Assembly (NCBI GenBank): GCA_026018925.1
Contig: JAKSZU010000009.1
Coordinates: forward strand, 36,012,415 to 36,076,414
Reading direction: 5' to 3'
DNA from: Tupaia tana
Taxonomy: Eukaryota > Chordata > Mammalia > Scandentia > Tupaiidae
Length of the DNA: 64,000 nt
The position numbers were made by a program, and so were the translations under genes. Shown here piece by piece: positions 1 through 10,794 of this stretch. The stretch's first letter is position 1. Each line of letters begins with the position of its first letter. The notes under the pieces were generated by a model. It was given only the letters and a program-made list of their open reading frames with translations, was not told the DNA's origin and did not search any database.

Positions 1-729
1 ATGTCAGACAACACATATTTATTACATACATGCATAACACAGGATATACAGATTTTTGTAGTTATCATCCTTTAGGCTTCTTTTGCATTTAGTAGATATT
101 AAAATGCTTTTAGATCTATTTTACTTACTTCTTATAATACTCTCTCTAAGTATGCATAATAATTACTGTCATTAGATTTTAGATTTCACAAATTAGATAA
201 CTGAAGCCCAAATAGATGATGAACGTGCTTGATATCAAGAAACATTGCAGAGGAAATCCATGTTCTTAACCATCATTTCACCACCATCAAAACCAATATT
301 ACCACTTCTTATTACTTCTGTTTATCTTTCTCCTCTGTTTCCTTCTTCTCACTTGTCTCCTCTTTTTCCACCATCTTTCCCTCCTCTTCCACTTTCTCAT
401 CCTCTAAAAGGATTTGTTGAACTTACTAGGTGCCACAAATGATGTTAAGTGCTTTAAATAAATATTTCCCATTTAATTCAAACAATGAACTTATGATGGT
501 CTCCTTTGAACAGATGTAAATGACCTTATTAACACATGTGGAAAACTGAGTCTGGGAGAGTGAAATATCACATTGTTAATATTGAATGATTCATAATTAG
601 AATATAGGCCTTCTAATGATCAGTTTATTGTTCTCTAATAAACTGGCAATATCTCATCTAGTAAGTATACTACCAGAATATAATAATGCATACTCTGGCA
701 CTGGAACCAGATTTTTCAAATGTGATAAA
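1..729. other. unassigned AT-rich DNA
   Basis: I recognise no gene or repeat family here. A pyrimidine-rich stretch near 300-410 (TCTCC/CTTCC runs) produces two overlapping open frames, but both are low-complexity Ser/Phe/Pro strings without a plausible domain. It may be very old repeat or unique intergenic or intronic sequence. Confidence 0.4.
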
Positions 730-1012
730 GGGTGGTCTGGAAGTTAAGGTGCCTGGGTCCCACATGGACAAATGTGCAGTTCAAGTCCTGGACCTGGTGG
801 TTTGAAATCACAATGGGTGCATGTGCATGTGTGCCCACAATCTCAAGAGGAGAATGGAGAAGAAGGGACTTCTTGGCCATCGTCCTAACCTGTGTGTGTG
901 TGTGGGGGGGGTGGATTTCTTGCTCTCTCTCTATCTCTCTCTCTCTCTTTCTGTCTCTGTCTGACAAGTGCAGACCCATGCATACTATAGCAAAAATGAA
1001 ACCAAACAGAAA
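730..1012 (+). mobile_element. tRNA-derived SINE, long type, diverged
   Basis: The head keeps a B-box-like GTTCAAGTCC and the middle keeps the diagnostic AGAGGAGAATGGAGAAGAAG block. A TC-rich segment and the 'CTATAGCAAAAA' tail follow. CpG sites seen in young copies are decayed to TG/CA, and a TG/G run at about 893-911 is expanded, so this copy is old. Confidence 0.85.
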
Positions 1013-2329
1013 AAGTGATGTAGAAACAATTTGTCTTTGAAAGTTGCATTTTCTCTGCTTTGTCTGGCTCTCTTTTTGATTTCTTCATGACCTGTCACTT
1101 AGGCTATAATAGTATTCTATGGATAATGGTTCAGCTAAAGCCTTAAGAATAAAGAATGAAAACAGAATCCTGGTACTTACTGAAACTAGGAGGCAGGACG
1201 GTATGAATGGCAGACTTGATACTGAAGCTCAGATTTTTGGATCTTTAAGCATGGTTCATATACTTCACTCACCTAGAGGCTATAGCTGTGAACTAGGGTG
1301 AACCATCACGTAGGAGCTAAGTAGCTTCTGCTACTTAGATGGAGATCCTGACAATAGATACAGTAAGCCAGGTTTGCCATTGTAGCATGTGGATAAAGGG
1401 CTGCTTTCATCTTCTGAGAGGTAAGTGCTAACCTGTCATAAACTCAGTTTGTAAGTATTCTCTAGTGCCTGGCAGATGTACCTACAGAGCTTTAGTAACC
1501 TATAACAGCTGCCGTTTGTTTTCTTTAAATGGATGCCAAACTTTCACATAAATATCAGCACATATTCTTACATATTCAATAAAATTACATATTCTTAATT
1601 ATCTTCAGGTTGTGCCATTTGGAACCCTACAACTTCATGTTTTAAATTAAGTTTGGAAAAGCAACTACTTGAGGCAAGTACTTTTCTGGGTTGTAGTAGA
1701 TAATTAACCTTATTGAAGTATGGGATTGAAAATCACATGTAGTATTATCGTTAATGGATGGTTGGGACACACACTCTTTATCTCAAAATAAGCAAAGGTT
1801 TTGGCATGTCTTAAGGGATTTTTCATTCTTATTAAGGGGGAAAGGTATCTCTTAGTTTCCTTTTGTGAGACATGATCAATATGTGGGGTTTTTGGATTTC
1901 AATGATATTCCATACATATTATCATATTCCATTTTTCTAAGTGCTATTTCAACTCAGTGATTGAAATGTTCATTCTGAAGGATTATTCTTACCATCTTCT
2001 GCTTTAGGGAAAAGATATAGGCTAGGTAGGAAGATCACAAGAAGTGGTTGCCCGGTATGAATAACATTTTCCTTATTTTCCTTGGGACAGTGCTATTGTT
2101 GGAGTATATAATAGGCTCACAAAAGTTACGAACCTTTCTTGCTAGAATAGCTTCCCTATAGGAAATACTAACAGGGCCCTTCAGGCTAAAATCGTAAGAT
2201 GCTAGACTATAACTCAAGTCCACATGAAGAAATAAAGGATGCTCAGAAAGGTAACAGCATAAGAAATATAAAAAACAATAAATGTACTTATATTACTCTC
2301 TTTTTCTTATATTATTGGAAAACTACATA
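1013..2329. other. unassigned DNA
   Basis: No open frame here has convincing coding character and no family is recognised. I see no A-tail, target-site duplication or LTR-like terminus. Old, heavily mutated repeats cannot be excluded. Confidence 0.35.
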
Positions 2330-2470
2330 AAATAATAACAACAATGTCATCCAATGTATAAAGTTGTTCAACAACAATGTTCATTAAGAAACTGCAAATA
2401 AAAACTATTGGGTTGTCAGAAAAGGCATGATGCATTTTAGCTTAGTAAAACATAGAAAAAGTATGTCATG

Positions 2471-2751
2471 GGACCAGCAGTTAGCGTAATGGCTATGCCA
2501 CTGGACTCCCATGTAGTCAATCACGGTCGAGTCCCGGACCTGGTGGCTTAAAACTCACGCCAGGCGTGTGTGCGTGCGTGCCCAAGGTAATGAGAGGAGA
2601 ATGGAGGAGAAGGGATTGCGGTGTGGCCATCCCCCATGGGGGGTGATTTCTTGCTTTCTGTCTCTCTGTCTCTCTCTGTCTCTCTGGTGAGAGCATGCAC
2701 CTTGTAGCAAAAACCTCTCCAAAAAAAAAAAAATAAATATATATATATATA
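2471..2751 (+). mobile_element. tRNA-derived SINE, long type (first of three at one site)
   Basis: The copy has an A box (TAGCGTAATGG), a B box reading GGTCGAGTCCC with one T lost, the AGGAGAATGGAGGAGAAGGG block, and an A-rich tail grading into (AT)n at 2737-2755. It is flanked by TATGTCAT at 2462-2469 and 2752-2759. CpG-rich parts are only partly decayed, so the copy is of middle age. Confidence 0.93.
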
Positions 2752-2761
2752 TATGTCATCA

Positions 2762-2935
2762 GGGCTGGCAGGTGGCATGGTGGCTAAGGTGCTGGACTCC
2801 CACATGGCTGACCATGGTTTGAGTCCTGAACCTGGCAGCTTGCTTTCTCACTTTCTGTGTCTCTCTATCTCTCTCTGGTCAAATGTAAAAATAATAATAA
2901 CAAATACAATTAAATAAATTACTCTTTTAAAAAAA
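2762..2935 (+). mobile_element. tRNA-derived SINE, short type (second of three at one site)
   Basis: The tRNA-like head is followed directly by GCTTGCTTTCTCACTTTC, a TCTC-rich stretch and TCTGGTCAAATG, then an AATAAT/A tail. It lacks the roughly 100-bp middle block of the long type. It lies between TATGTCAT (2752-2759) and TACGTCATG (2936-2944). Confidence 0.9.
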
Positions 2936-2944
2936 TACGTCATG

Positions 2945-3254
2945 GGAACCAGCAGTTAGCGTAATGGCTATGTCGCTGGACTCCCACGTAGTCGACCGCG
3001 GTTCGCGTCTCGGACCCGGTGGCTTAAACTCACGCCGGGCGCGTGTGCGTGCGTGCCCAAGATCCCGAGAGGAGAATGGAGGAGAAGGGATTGCGGCGTG
3101 ACCATCCCCCCTGGGGGGTGATTTCTCGCTTTCTGTCTCTATGTCTCTCTCTGTCTGTCTGGCGAGCGCACGCGCCCTATAGCGAAAAAACCTCTCAAAA
3201 AAAAAAAAAAAAAAAAAAAACAAAGAAAGAAAAAAAAATAAGAAAGAAAAAAAA
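2945..3254 (+). mobile_element. tRNA-derived SINE, young subfamily with altered B box (third of three)
   Basis: It belongs to the GGGAACC / GGTTCGCG subfamily: an extra A in the 5' end, C in place of the usual A in the B box, GACCATCC instead of GGCCATCC, and TCTCTATGTCTC. CpGs are almost fully preserved. The tail after CCTATAGCGAAAAAACC is a long A run with AAAG units. The flanking duplication AAAATACGTCATG at 2932-2944 and 3251-3263 is perfect. It appears to be the most recent of the three insertions. Confidence 0.95.
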
Positions 3255-3524
3255 TACGTCATGACTTTTCTGGCAACTCAATACAATGAGATGCCACCTC
3301 ATACCCACTAGGATGGCTACAATTCAAAACATAGATAATAATAATTATTGGCAAGGATGGAGAAGAAAAGGAATCTTTATGATGATGGGAATGTAAAAAG
3401 ATGTGGAAAACAGTTTGAAAGTTTCTCAGGAAGTTAAACATAGTTATCATTAATCCAGAAATTACATTTCTAGACATATACACAAGACAAATTAAAATAG
3501 ATGTTCACATAAAAACATGCCCAT

Positions 3525-3783
3525 GGGGACCAGCAGTTAGCATAATGGCTATGTTGTTAAACTCCCATGTAGCCGACCACGGTTCGAGTCCTGGACCCAG
3601 TGGCTTAAACTCACTCCCGGTGCGTGTGCGAACATGCCCAAGATCCCGAGAAGAGAATGGAGAAGAAGGGATTGTGATGTGGACATCCCCCCGGGGGGGT
3701 GATTTCTCGCTTTCTGTCTCTCTGTCTCTCTCTTTCCAGTGAGCCCACGTGCCCTATAGCAAAAATCTCTCAAAAAAATAAAA
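3525..3783 (+). mobile_element. tRNA-derived SINE, long type
   Basis: An intact head (A box TAGCATAATGG, B box GGTTCGAGTCC), middle block and CCCTATAGCAAAAATC tail ending in AAATAAAA are visible. It sits inside the L1 3' region and directly abuts the next SINE at 3789. Confidence 0.93.
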
Positions 3784-3788
3784 GTAGC

Positions 3789-4060
3789 GGGACCAGCAGT
3801 TAGCGTAATGGCTATGTCGCTGGACTCCCACGTAGTCGACCACGGTTCGAGTCCCGGACCCGGTGGCTTAAACTCACACCGGGTGCGTGTGCGTGCGTGC
3901 CCAAGATCCCGAGGGGAGAATGGAGGAGAAGGGATTGAGGCGTGGCCATCCCTCTGAGGGGTAATTTCTCGCTTTCTACCTCTCTGTCTCTCTCTGTCTG
4001 TCTGGCGAGCGCACGCGCCCTATAGCAAAAATCTCTCAAAAAAATAATAATAAAAATAAA
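3789..4060 (+). mobile_element. tRNA-derived SINE, long type, young
   Basis: Near-consensus copy with TAGCGTAATGG and GGTTCGAGTCCCGG, the canonical A-type B box. A short GTAGC duplication is visible at 3784-3788 and 4062-4066. L1 sequence resumes after it at about 4067. Confidence 0.95.
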
Positions 4061-4500
4061 CGTAGCAACAACTCAAATCCATCAACTGATAAATGGATAA
4101 ACAAAATGTGGTATACACATACCATGGACTATTATTCAGTCATACAAAAGAATGAAATACTGATGCTAAAACATGAATGTATCTATTATGCTAAGTGCCA
4201 GAAGCCAGACACAAAAGGCTGCATATTGTATGATCCATTTATATAAAATATCCAGAATAGACAAATCCATAGAAATAGAAAGGAGATTAGTAATTGCCAA
4301 GTAATAGAGAAGGGGGCAGATTGAAGAATGATAGCTAAAGGATGTGGAATTTCCTTTTGGGGTATTGAAAATGTTCTGGAACTAGATAGTGGCAATGATT
4401 GCCCATTTTGTGGAGATAATAGATGACACTGAATTGTACACTTTAAAAGGATTAATTTTATGATAAATTAATTGTGTGTCAATAAGAATGTGTAAATAAA

Positions 4501-4886
4501 AGAACCAATGTGTAGCAAAAGGTTAATGAAAATTTATCAAAATATTTATAACAATAATACAAAATATCTGTGGGGAAAATGTTTTTCTTTCTTTAGTAAT
4601 TTTCTGCCATTGGTAGCACTTAGCCACCTACTTATAAAATGGAGTTTAAATTCTTGTGCACTCCAAGGTTACCAAGAGGAAGTTATATTGCATTCAACTT
4701 TACTGCTTAATACTTTGTATCAAAAGTAAGTTTGGGACAGAGACAAGAACACGGGTCACTAGACCAAGTATAACCTGTTATTTTTACAGTTTTTAATTAA
4801 AATTATTTTTCTATCATAAACAAAGAGGAGATAGCTTTCAGAACTATGATATTGATTTTTTTATTATAATTTCTTTTTTGTAACTA
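4501..4886. other. unassigned DNA between L1 and SINE
   Basis: No recognised repeat or gene. A 73-codon open frame (4508-4729) has no recognisable motif and AT-driven composition. I treat it as chance. Confidence 0.35.
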
Positions 4887-5156
4887 TTGCTAGAAGGTGC
4901 ATGCACTCATCAAAGAGAGACAGAGAAATAGAGAGAGGGACAGGGAGAAAGCATCCCCCCATGGGGTGTCGTGATGCCACAAGGCATCCTCCCCCATTTC
5001 TTCATTTTTTTGTATTTAGGGCAAATACACACACACAGACACACACACACACACACAATGTTTTCCAAGTCGCTGGAGTTCAGTTTCAAACAGTGTGGTC
5101 AGTCGCGTAGGATCCAGCTTACTTAAATTTTAGGCTATGGGATCAGCGCTATTACA
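4887..5156 (-). mobile_element. tRNA-derived SINE, old diverged copy
   Basis: Read on the minus strand it opens with a GCTGATCCC-like head at about 5150, carries a (TG/CA)n expansion (plus-strand CACACA at 5029-5057), and ends near 4887 in TC-rich DNA and a 'CTAGCAATA' tail. Only the general plan is kept, so this is an early member of the family. Confidence 0.7.
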
Positions 5157-5224
5157 ATGTATGGTTTACATATTTTCATTCACATCTTTATGGAGGTACA
5201 GTATGATTTTTTTAAAAAAAAATT

Positions 5225-5745
5225 TTACAGGTGTGTAATCAAATCTTAAAAAGGAGTGGAGAAAGTGGGCATCCTTGTCTTCTTCCTGTGTTTAGTGGGA
5301 ATGCTTTCAGCTTTTCTCCATTGACGATGATGTTCGCTATGGGTTTTTCATAGATGGCTTTTATTATGTTGAGAAATGACCCTTCTATGCCAATTTTGCT
5401 GAGAGTCTTGATCATGAAGGAATGTTGTATCTTATCAAATGCTTTTTCTGCATCAATTGATATGACCATATGGTTTTTATCTTTCTTCCTGTTAATATGG
5501 TGTATTACATTTATGGTTTTGCATATGTTGAACCAACCTTGCATTCCTGGGATAAAGCCTACCTGATCATAGTGTATGATCTTTTTTATAAGTTGTTGGA
5601 TATGATTTACTAGTATCTTGTTTAGAATCTTTGCATCTATGTTCATCAGAGATATTGGTCTATAGTTTTCCTTCCTTGTCCTGTCCTTATCTGTTTTAAG
5701 GATGAGGGTGATAGAGGCTTCATAGAATGAATTAGGGAGAGATTA
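5225..5745 (-). mobile_element. L1 ORF2 reverse-transcriptase fragment
   Basis: The minus-strand reading 5646-5239 is an uninterrupted 135-residue piece of L1 ORF2p. It contains the '[21 protein letters not shown]' zone, '[13 protein letters not shown]' (reverse-transcriptase motif A, first catalytic Asp) and '[13 protein letters not shown]' (motif B). The FADD motif C lies beyond the break at 5239. The element is truncated at both ends and cannot move itself. The single intact frame over 400 bp suggests it is younger than the L1 3' region next to it. Confidence 0.93.
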
Positions 5746-5769
5746 CCTATTCAATTATCTTCAACATTT

Positions 5770-6490
5770 AATATTGTATTATGTTGCAAACATTATGGAT
5801 TCATTCTACCAGGGTGTTTTGCAAGTAAATATTGAATTGTCAGCAATGTTTTTACCCCACTGTGATATACTCTACATAACCTCTTTCACTTATTTACGTG
5901 TATTCTTGTATCTGTTAGTCAATTTCTCTTAAATCCCTCTACTTCCCCCACCATGCAGCATCTATTATCTACCATTACATTCTTTCCTTCTATACTGTTG
6001 AGTCTTTTAATTTCTGCTAATCAGTAAAGAGAGTCAATATTTTAAAATCAGGGACATACAGTATTTGTCTTTTATAGCTTAGCTTATTTTACTTGGCATT
6101 ATTAGCATTATCTTTTTTAGATTCATCCACTTCGTTTAAAATGATGAGTTCATTGTATTTTTTTTAGGGTAAGTAGAATTCCATTGTGAATATAAGCCAA
6201 ATTTTCTTCATCCATTCATCAATTATTGGGCATGTAGGCTGATTCCATGTCATAGCTATTATAAACAGTGATTCAATAAACATGGGTGTATAAAAGTCTC
6301 TTTGACAGATTGATTTCCTGTCTTTGGGTATGTTCACAACAATGGAATTACCCACAGAATGAGATTGATAACTAGAATATATGGAACTCAATTAGCTCAC
6401 CTTGAAAAAGTCTAATAACCTAATTAAAATATGGGCAATTGATCTGACCAACAACTCTTAAAAAGAAAAAGATACTGATATTGGAGAATA
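5770..6490 (-). mobile_element. 5'-inverted (twin-primed) L1
   Basis: From about 5840 to 6355 the minus strand reads L1 3' untranslated region (plus-strand landmarks ACAGTATTTGTCTTTTATAG at 6058 and TTCATCCATTCATCAATTATTG at 6206). From about 6365 to 6490 the plus strand instead reads the end of L1 ORF2 (TAATAACCTAATTAAAATATGGGC near 6413). Sequence lying just upstream in L1 is therefore attached in inverted orientation, the usual product of twin priming. Confidence 0.7.
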
Positions 6491-6659
6491 ATTAGCACTC
6501 AAACTTTTGGATAGTCATCCACAAATTTGTTCAATTTGTGCATTTAAGATTTATTCACTTTGATGTATGTTTTCAAATTTACTTAAATTAAAAAGTCTAA
6601 AAGACCAAAGCTTATTATATCATATAGCTCTAGTACTTAAAACTCAAATGACTACAACT

Positions 6660-6975
6660 ATACTAAGGATAAATCCTAACAATAATTCCTGGCCTGAAAG
6701 TTACCACCTGACCTCATTGCCTACTCCTCAACCTTATCTAGCATCCTTTCTCATGCTACTACAAGCATGATCATCATCTTCCTTTCATTACCCCTTCTGG
6801 GGTCTTTGCCCTTGTATTTTCTCTGCCTTAAGGTCTCCTCCCTCTGTCAACACTTTCCCAGCTCCCTTTCAGGTCACAATTCAAACTGTCAGTTCCTTAA
6901 ATTATCCTTCTCCAATTTCATTCTTCATTATTCTATTGTAATATCTTTTTGTTGCTTTTTATTGAGTTGCTGTAT
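6660..6975 (+). mobile_element. L2 LINE fragment (3' part)
   Basis: Sense-orientation L2 features: 'CCTTCTGGGGTCTTTGCCCTTG' near 6785, 'CAGGTCACAATTCAAACTGTCA' near 6870 and 'CTTCTCCAATTTC' near 6906. Divergence is high, as expected for L2. The open frames over it are incidental. Confidence 0.65.
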
Positions 6976-7970
6976 TTGGTGTTCATGGTGGTGGGTACAT
7001 ACAGAAGAAAGGACAATTCTCATACTTCAAATGCTGGTTGACCTCTCAAGGTAGACCAAAACTTGGGTTATGATGGAAAAAAATTGCTTTAAAAATTATC
7101 TGATTTCCTCAGTGTTTGAACTATAATCTACATCACTGTCCACTGCTGGAGAAGACACCTATAACCCAGGTCAATGAGGTGACATGTACCCTGCAAAACA
7201 AAGGATGCTTTGACCAGCAGCTCAAAGCTTGGATCCTGGAGAAGGGCTTTGGAGGTCCAGCTGAGCAGATTGTATACCAGCACTCCTCTCAGAATAGTTC
7301 AAGTACCCTCAGGAGGGCAATGTGGATGTTGGAGCTCTTGTGACAAGGAATACAAATACTAGGCCAAAAGGCTTGAGCAGGGAAGAGTGTAGAGCTAAAG
7401 GGTTTTGGGATAAGGCCTTGCCTGCATAAAAAGGGGAAATGGGGCCTGTACACAGGTGTTAGCACTAGGGGAGACCTATTTAACATTGGAGATATGCCAG
7501 AGACAGTCATGCTAGTGACAGGCATTTACTTTGACCCTCCCCTCACTTTGGCCTGTTCTTGCTTTGCCTTCATTGGGTCTTCTTGGGATTAGCTATTCAA
7601 ATTCTGGTAGTTGTCTGGTGGAAGTAAAAGCCCAACTCAGTTTAGGGGAGGGTAACACCCACTGGGCACATTACTTCTGCCCTCTGGAGCTCTCTGCAGA
7701 TCTCATGGCTTCTGAAGGTCTTACAAAAAAAAAAAAAAAAAAAAAAAAAAAGGTTTACTTAGGAGTACCTTGATTTCTGAGATGAGGAAAAGTGGTAAGA
7801 AAAGATTTAGAACTACAGAAAGTCTCTCCTAGAGAAACGTAAAATGGACAAATGTTACCCTGATGCATAGTGATGAAGATATGTAGATACTAGAAGAAAA
7901 TATTTTGCTCTTTAGTTTATTACTTTATGTGCTTTTGGAATACTTCTTCTAACAATAAATTCTATTTGGG
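6976..7970 (+). other. unassigned segment with a 27-nt poly(A) run
   Basis: A 75-codon open frame at 7116-7343 and an 80-codon frame at 7531-7773 lie upstream of an uninterrupted A27 at 7725-7751. I recognise no protein family in either frame. The poly(A) with unique-looking sequence upstream could mark the 3' end of a retrocopied transcript, but I find no AATAAA signal or flanking duplication. Confidence 0.35.
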
Positions 7971-8321
7971 GATGTATAGCATTTTTAAAATAAAATTTTA
8001 AGGATAGCTTACTTTATAGGAAGTCTACAATACTACAGAAAGCAGTCTGCACATTCAGTCGCCCTTATAATTAACATCATGCATTAGAAAGGGTACATTT
8101 ATCACAACTAACAAACCAATATTGGTGCATGATTACCAACTAAATTCCCTACTTTATTTGCATTTCCTTAGTTCTTACCTAATTTCCTTTTTCTGTTATA
8201 GGATTCCATCCAAAATACCATGTTAAATTTAGTTGTCATATCTCCTTAGGTGTCTCTAGTGTGTAATAGTTTCTGAAACTTTCCTTGTTTTTGATGATTG
8301 TGAGGGTTTTTTGTTTTTGCT

Positions 8322-8579
8322 TTTTTATGAGAGGTTTTTGCTATAGGGCACGTGCACTCGCCAGAAAGACAGAGACAAAAAGAGAAACAGAAAGCAAGAA
8401 ATCACCCCACAGGGGATATGGCCATGCCACAGTCCCTTCTCCTCCATTCTCCTCTTGGGATCTTGGGCACACACGCATACACGTCTGGCATGAGTTTAAG
8501 CTGCCGGGTCCTGGACTCAAACTGTGGTCAACTACATGGGAGTCCAGCAACAAAGCCATTGTGCTAACTGCTGGTCCCG
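8322..8579 (-). mobile_element. tRNA-derived SINE, long type
   Basis: On the plus strand it runs from the reversed tail GAGAGGTTTTTGCTATAGGGC through CTCCTCTTGGGATC to the reversed head ending TAACTGCTGGTCCC. It lies inside the L1M. CpG decay is moderate. Confidence 0.94.
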
Positions 8580-9112
8580 ATGGGTATTGATTAGGTATTT
8601 TGTAGAATATCCTAATGGAGATTGTTCTGATGTTCTTTTTTTTTTTTTTTTTTCATGATTAGACTGGGGTTTGAGGGAAGAAGACCACAGAAATTAAATG
8701 CCATTCTCATTACATTACACCAAGGTACATGCTATCCACATGGCTTACAACTGATAATGGTAAGCTTGATCACATAGTTGAAGTAGATTGCTCCACGGTA
8801 AACTTACTTTTGTATTCCCTGTCCATACTCTGTGTAGCACACAATTAAGAATTGGGTATTACACTACAGCACATTGAGGGTCTTCATAAAATATTAAATA
8901 CTTGGGCTATTTTTTCATAGAATACTTATTTTTCCCTATTTAATTTATTCAATTATTTATTTAAACTAGTATGAACTCTTGGTTATTTATTATATATTTT
9001 GGGCTACAATGAAATGTTATTCTATTCATTTTGGTTTTCAAGTTGTTCCAGCTTTGGCATTTGGGAGGGCTTTCAATTGGCTTCTAAAATCTGTCTGATT
9101 TTTTTAGAATTT

Positions 9113-9386
9113 ACTTTTTTTTTTTTTTTTTTGAGAGGTTTTTGCTATAGAGCATGTGTGTGATCATCAGAAAGATAGAGAGAGACAGAGAGACAGAAAG
9201 TGAGAAATCACCCCCCAGGGGGGATGGCCATGCCTCAATCCCTTCTCCTCCATTCTCCTCTTGGGATCTTGGGCATGCACGCACACGTGCTCAGTGTGAG
9301 TTTAAGCCACCGTGTCTGGGACTCGAACTGCGGTTGACTACATGGGAGTCCAGTGACATAGCCATTATGCCAACTGCTGGTCCCAA
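9113..9386 (-). mobile_element. tRNA-derived SINE, long type
   Basis: A T17 run (complement of the A-tail) precedes GAGAGGTTTTTGCTATAGAGC. The reversed head ends CAACTGCTGGTCCC at 9384. It interrupts the L1M at the ACTTT...AAGTGTTTC junction. Confidence 0.94.
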
Positions 9387-10150
9387 GTGTTTCTTTTAAT
9401 TGTGGTACTACAGGAGTCTCCATGTTCATCTTGTATATTACCTGCCCATTCCTACAATCAGCATTTCTCCAAAGAGTCTTGGTTCCTTTTATTGGAAATG
9501 GTATTAGAAATCAAGATCTGGGTGCTGAGTGTGCTTACTGCTACTATGGTGTCATTGCTGCTAGACCCTCTTAGCCAATGGGACAAAGAAATGTATGTAT
9601 ACTAATCTATGTATGCATATATTCATATCTATCTATACCTATATCTATATCTACATATATTAAACTACACATGAGTTCAATTTAACGTCTCCAACTCTCA
9701 CCCATGAATCATTCTAACCTACCATTGCTTGACTGTAACCTCTCACTCTAACAGCAAGAAATGTGGTTCCCACCATATGCCATCATTTGATTAACTGCAG
9801 TTTCCAGATATAGTGGTTTCAGACCTGTTAACTTGTATCCTCATGGGAAATAATTTTATCAGCTAGTGTACAGTGCTTATGTACAGTTCCTTTTGTCTAG
9901 TCTTATAGTGTCCAGTTATTTTCAAAATTACTTATGTCAGCATCCCTCACCCCTCCCACTGATCTTTCAGTGAGGATCTTGCATGTACTTGAAATACAGT
10001 TTGATTCTTTTGTCATAATCTGCCTATCCTGGGCTCCCTTGAACTCCTGCATGGTTCATTTTAAATTTATACACGTTAAGGTTAAGTTTCTACTGTAAAG
10101 GTTCATGATTTTTGACAAATGCCTGATGTCATGTGTCCACAGATAAAGCT

Positions 10151-10794
10151 TTTTTGAACTTGATCATACTAACACAGATGAGACCAAGACATAGTATAGA
10201 AGAAATTTTTCAAAACGGATACTTTTACTGAACATATTTGTTAGAATGGCTCTAAAACATTTTTAGTAAAATATATTTTCCTGGTATTTTTATATCTTTA
10301 TTATTTTTCTCCTGAAAAGATGATTAATGAGTTAGTTAGCAATTGTTTTGGAAAATAGTGTCAGGGAGTTGTAAACAATTTATCTTTTCACATCCTGAAT
10401 GTATTCTCCTCTCTCTTTTAATACCCCTACATGGTACATAGCAATGTACTCTACAACATCCTACCTCATCAAGCCAGGTTTTCTTTCCTTTTACCTTGCT
10501 TTAATTTTTCTTTTTTGCAGCAGCAGGAATACATAGCGATAGATTCACAAAGGAACCACTGAGATAGCCTAATGTTTGGCAGCTATTTCACAGCTTCAAA
10601 GTTAGTATTATAAAAATCCCACCCACCCAGAGGTGCTTTCCTTTTCCTTTCTGCCTCCTGCCTTCCTGCATTAGTGCCAGCCTGCCTGATTCCAGCACAG
10701 CAGAGTACTTTTGACTAAATTAAGTATGAGATAATCCTCAAAGTCAATTTGTGCTCAGCTAAATCTAATAATGACAGATACACTAAATGATGGT
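10151..10794. other. unassigned DNA
   Basis: No repeat or coding feature is identified. The 10610-10720 interval is the least AT-rich part (CCCACCCACCC, CCTGCCTTCCTGC) and might be unique sequence. Confidence 0.35.

Larger units (their letters stand above)
2330..4500 (+). mobile_element. old L1 (L1M) 3' region, interrupted by five SINEs
   Basis: Segments at about 2330-2461, 3264-3524 and 4061-4500 read as one L1 3' untranslated region. Landmarks include ATGAGATGCCACCTCATACC near 3288, AATGGATAAACAAAATGTGG near 4091, the 'TGCTAAGTGCCAGAAGCCAGAC' zone near 4189 and the closing ACTGAATTGTACACTTTAAA near 4428. SINEs at 2471, 2762, 2945, 3525 and 3789 split it. The subfamily resembles L1MB/L1MC, but I cannot fix it without a library. 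Confidence 0.8.
7971..10150 (-). mobile_element. old L1M 3' region, split by two SINEs
   Basis: Plus-strand landmarks read as the complement of a mammalian-wide L1M 3' region: TTTAGTTGTCATATCTCC at 8229, ATTAGACTGGGGTTTGAGGG at 8659, TTGTTCCAGCTTTGGCATTTG at 9043, TGGTATTAGAAATCAAGATC at 9497 and CAACTCTCACCCATGAATC at 9692. SINEs at 8322 and 9113 interrupt it. A further small piece of the same family may lie near 58855-58895. Confidence 0.78.

Noticed and set aside
2471-2545. Possible tRNA genes at SINE heads (A and B boxes present)
   Set aside because: The heads are followed by SINE-specific bodies, have no convincing anticodon stem or acceptor closure, and occur in dozens of copies.
2517-3264. 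Overlapping open frames of 73-111 codons on both strands (for example 2927-3262 minus)
   Set aside because: They lie wholly within SINEs. Similar peptides with the same 'ETESEKSPP...GDGHA' pattern recur at every SINE copy, so they are repeat readings and not genes.
5354-5566. 70-codon plus-strand frame
   Set aside because: It is the antisense shadow of the L1 ORF2 fragment on the minus strand.
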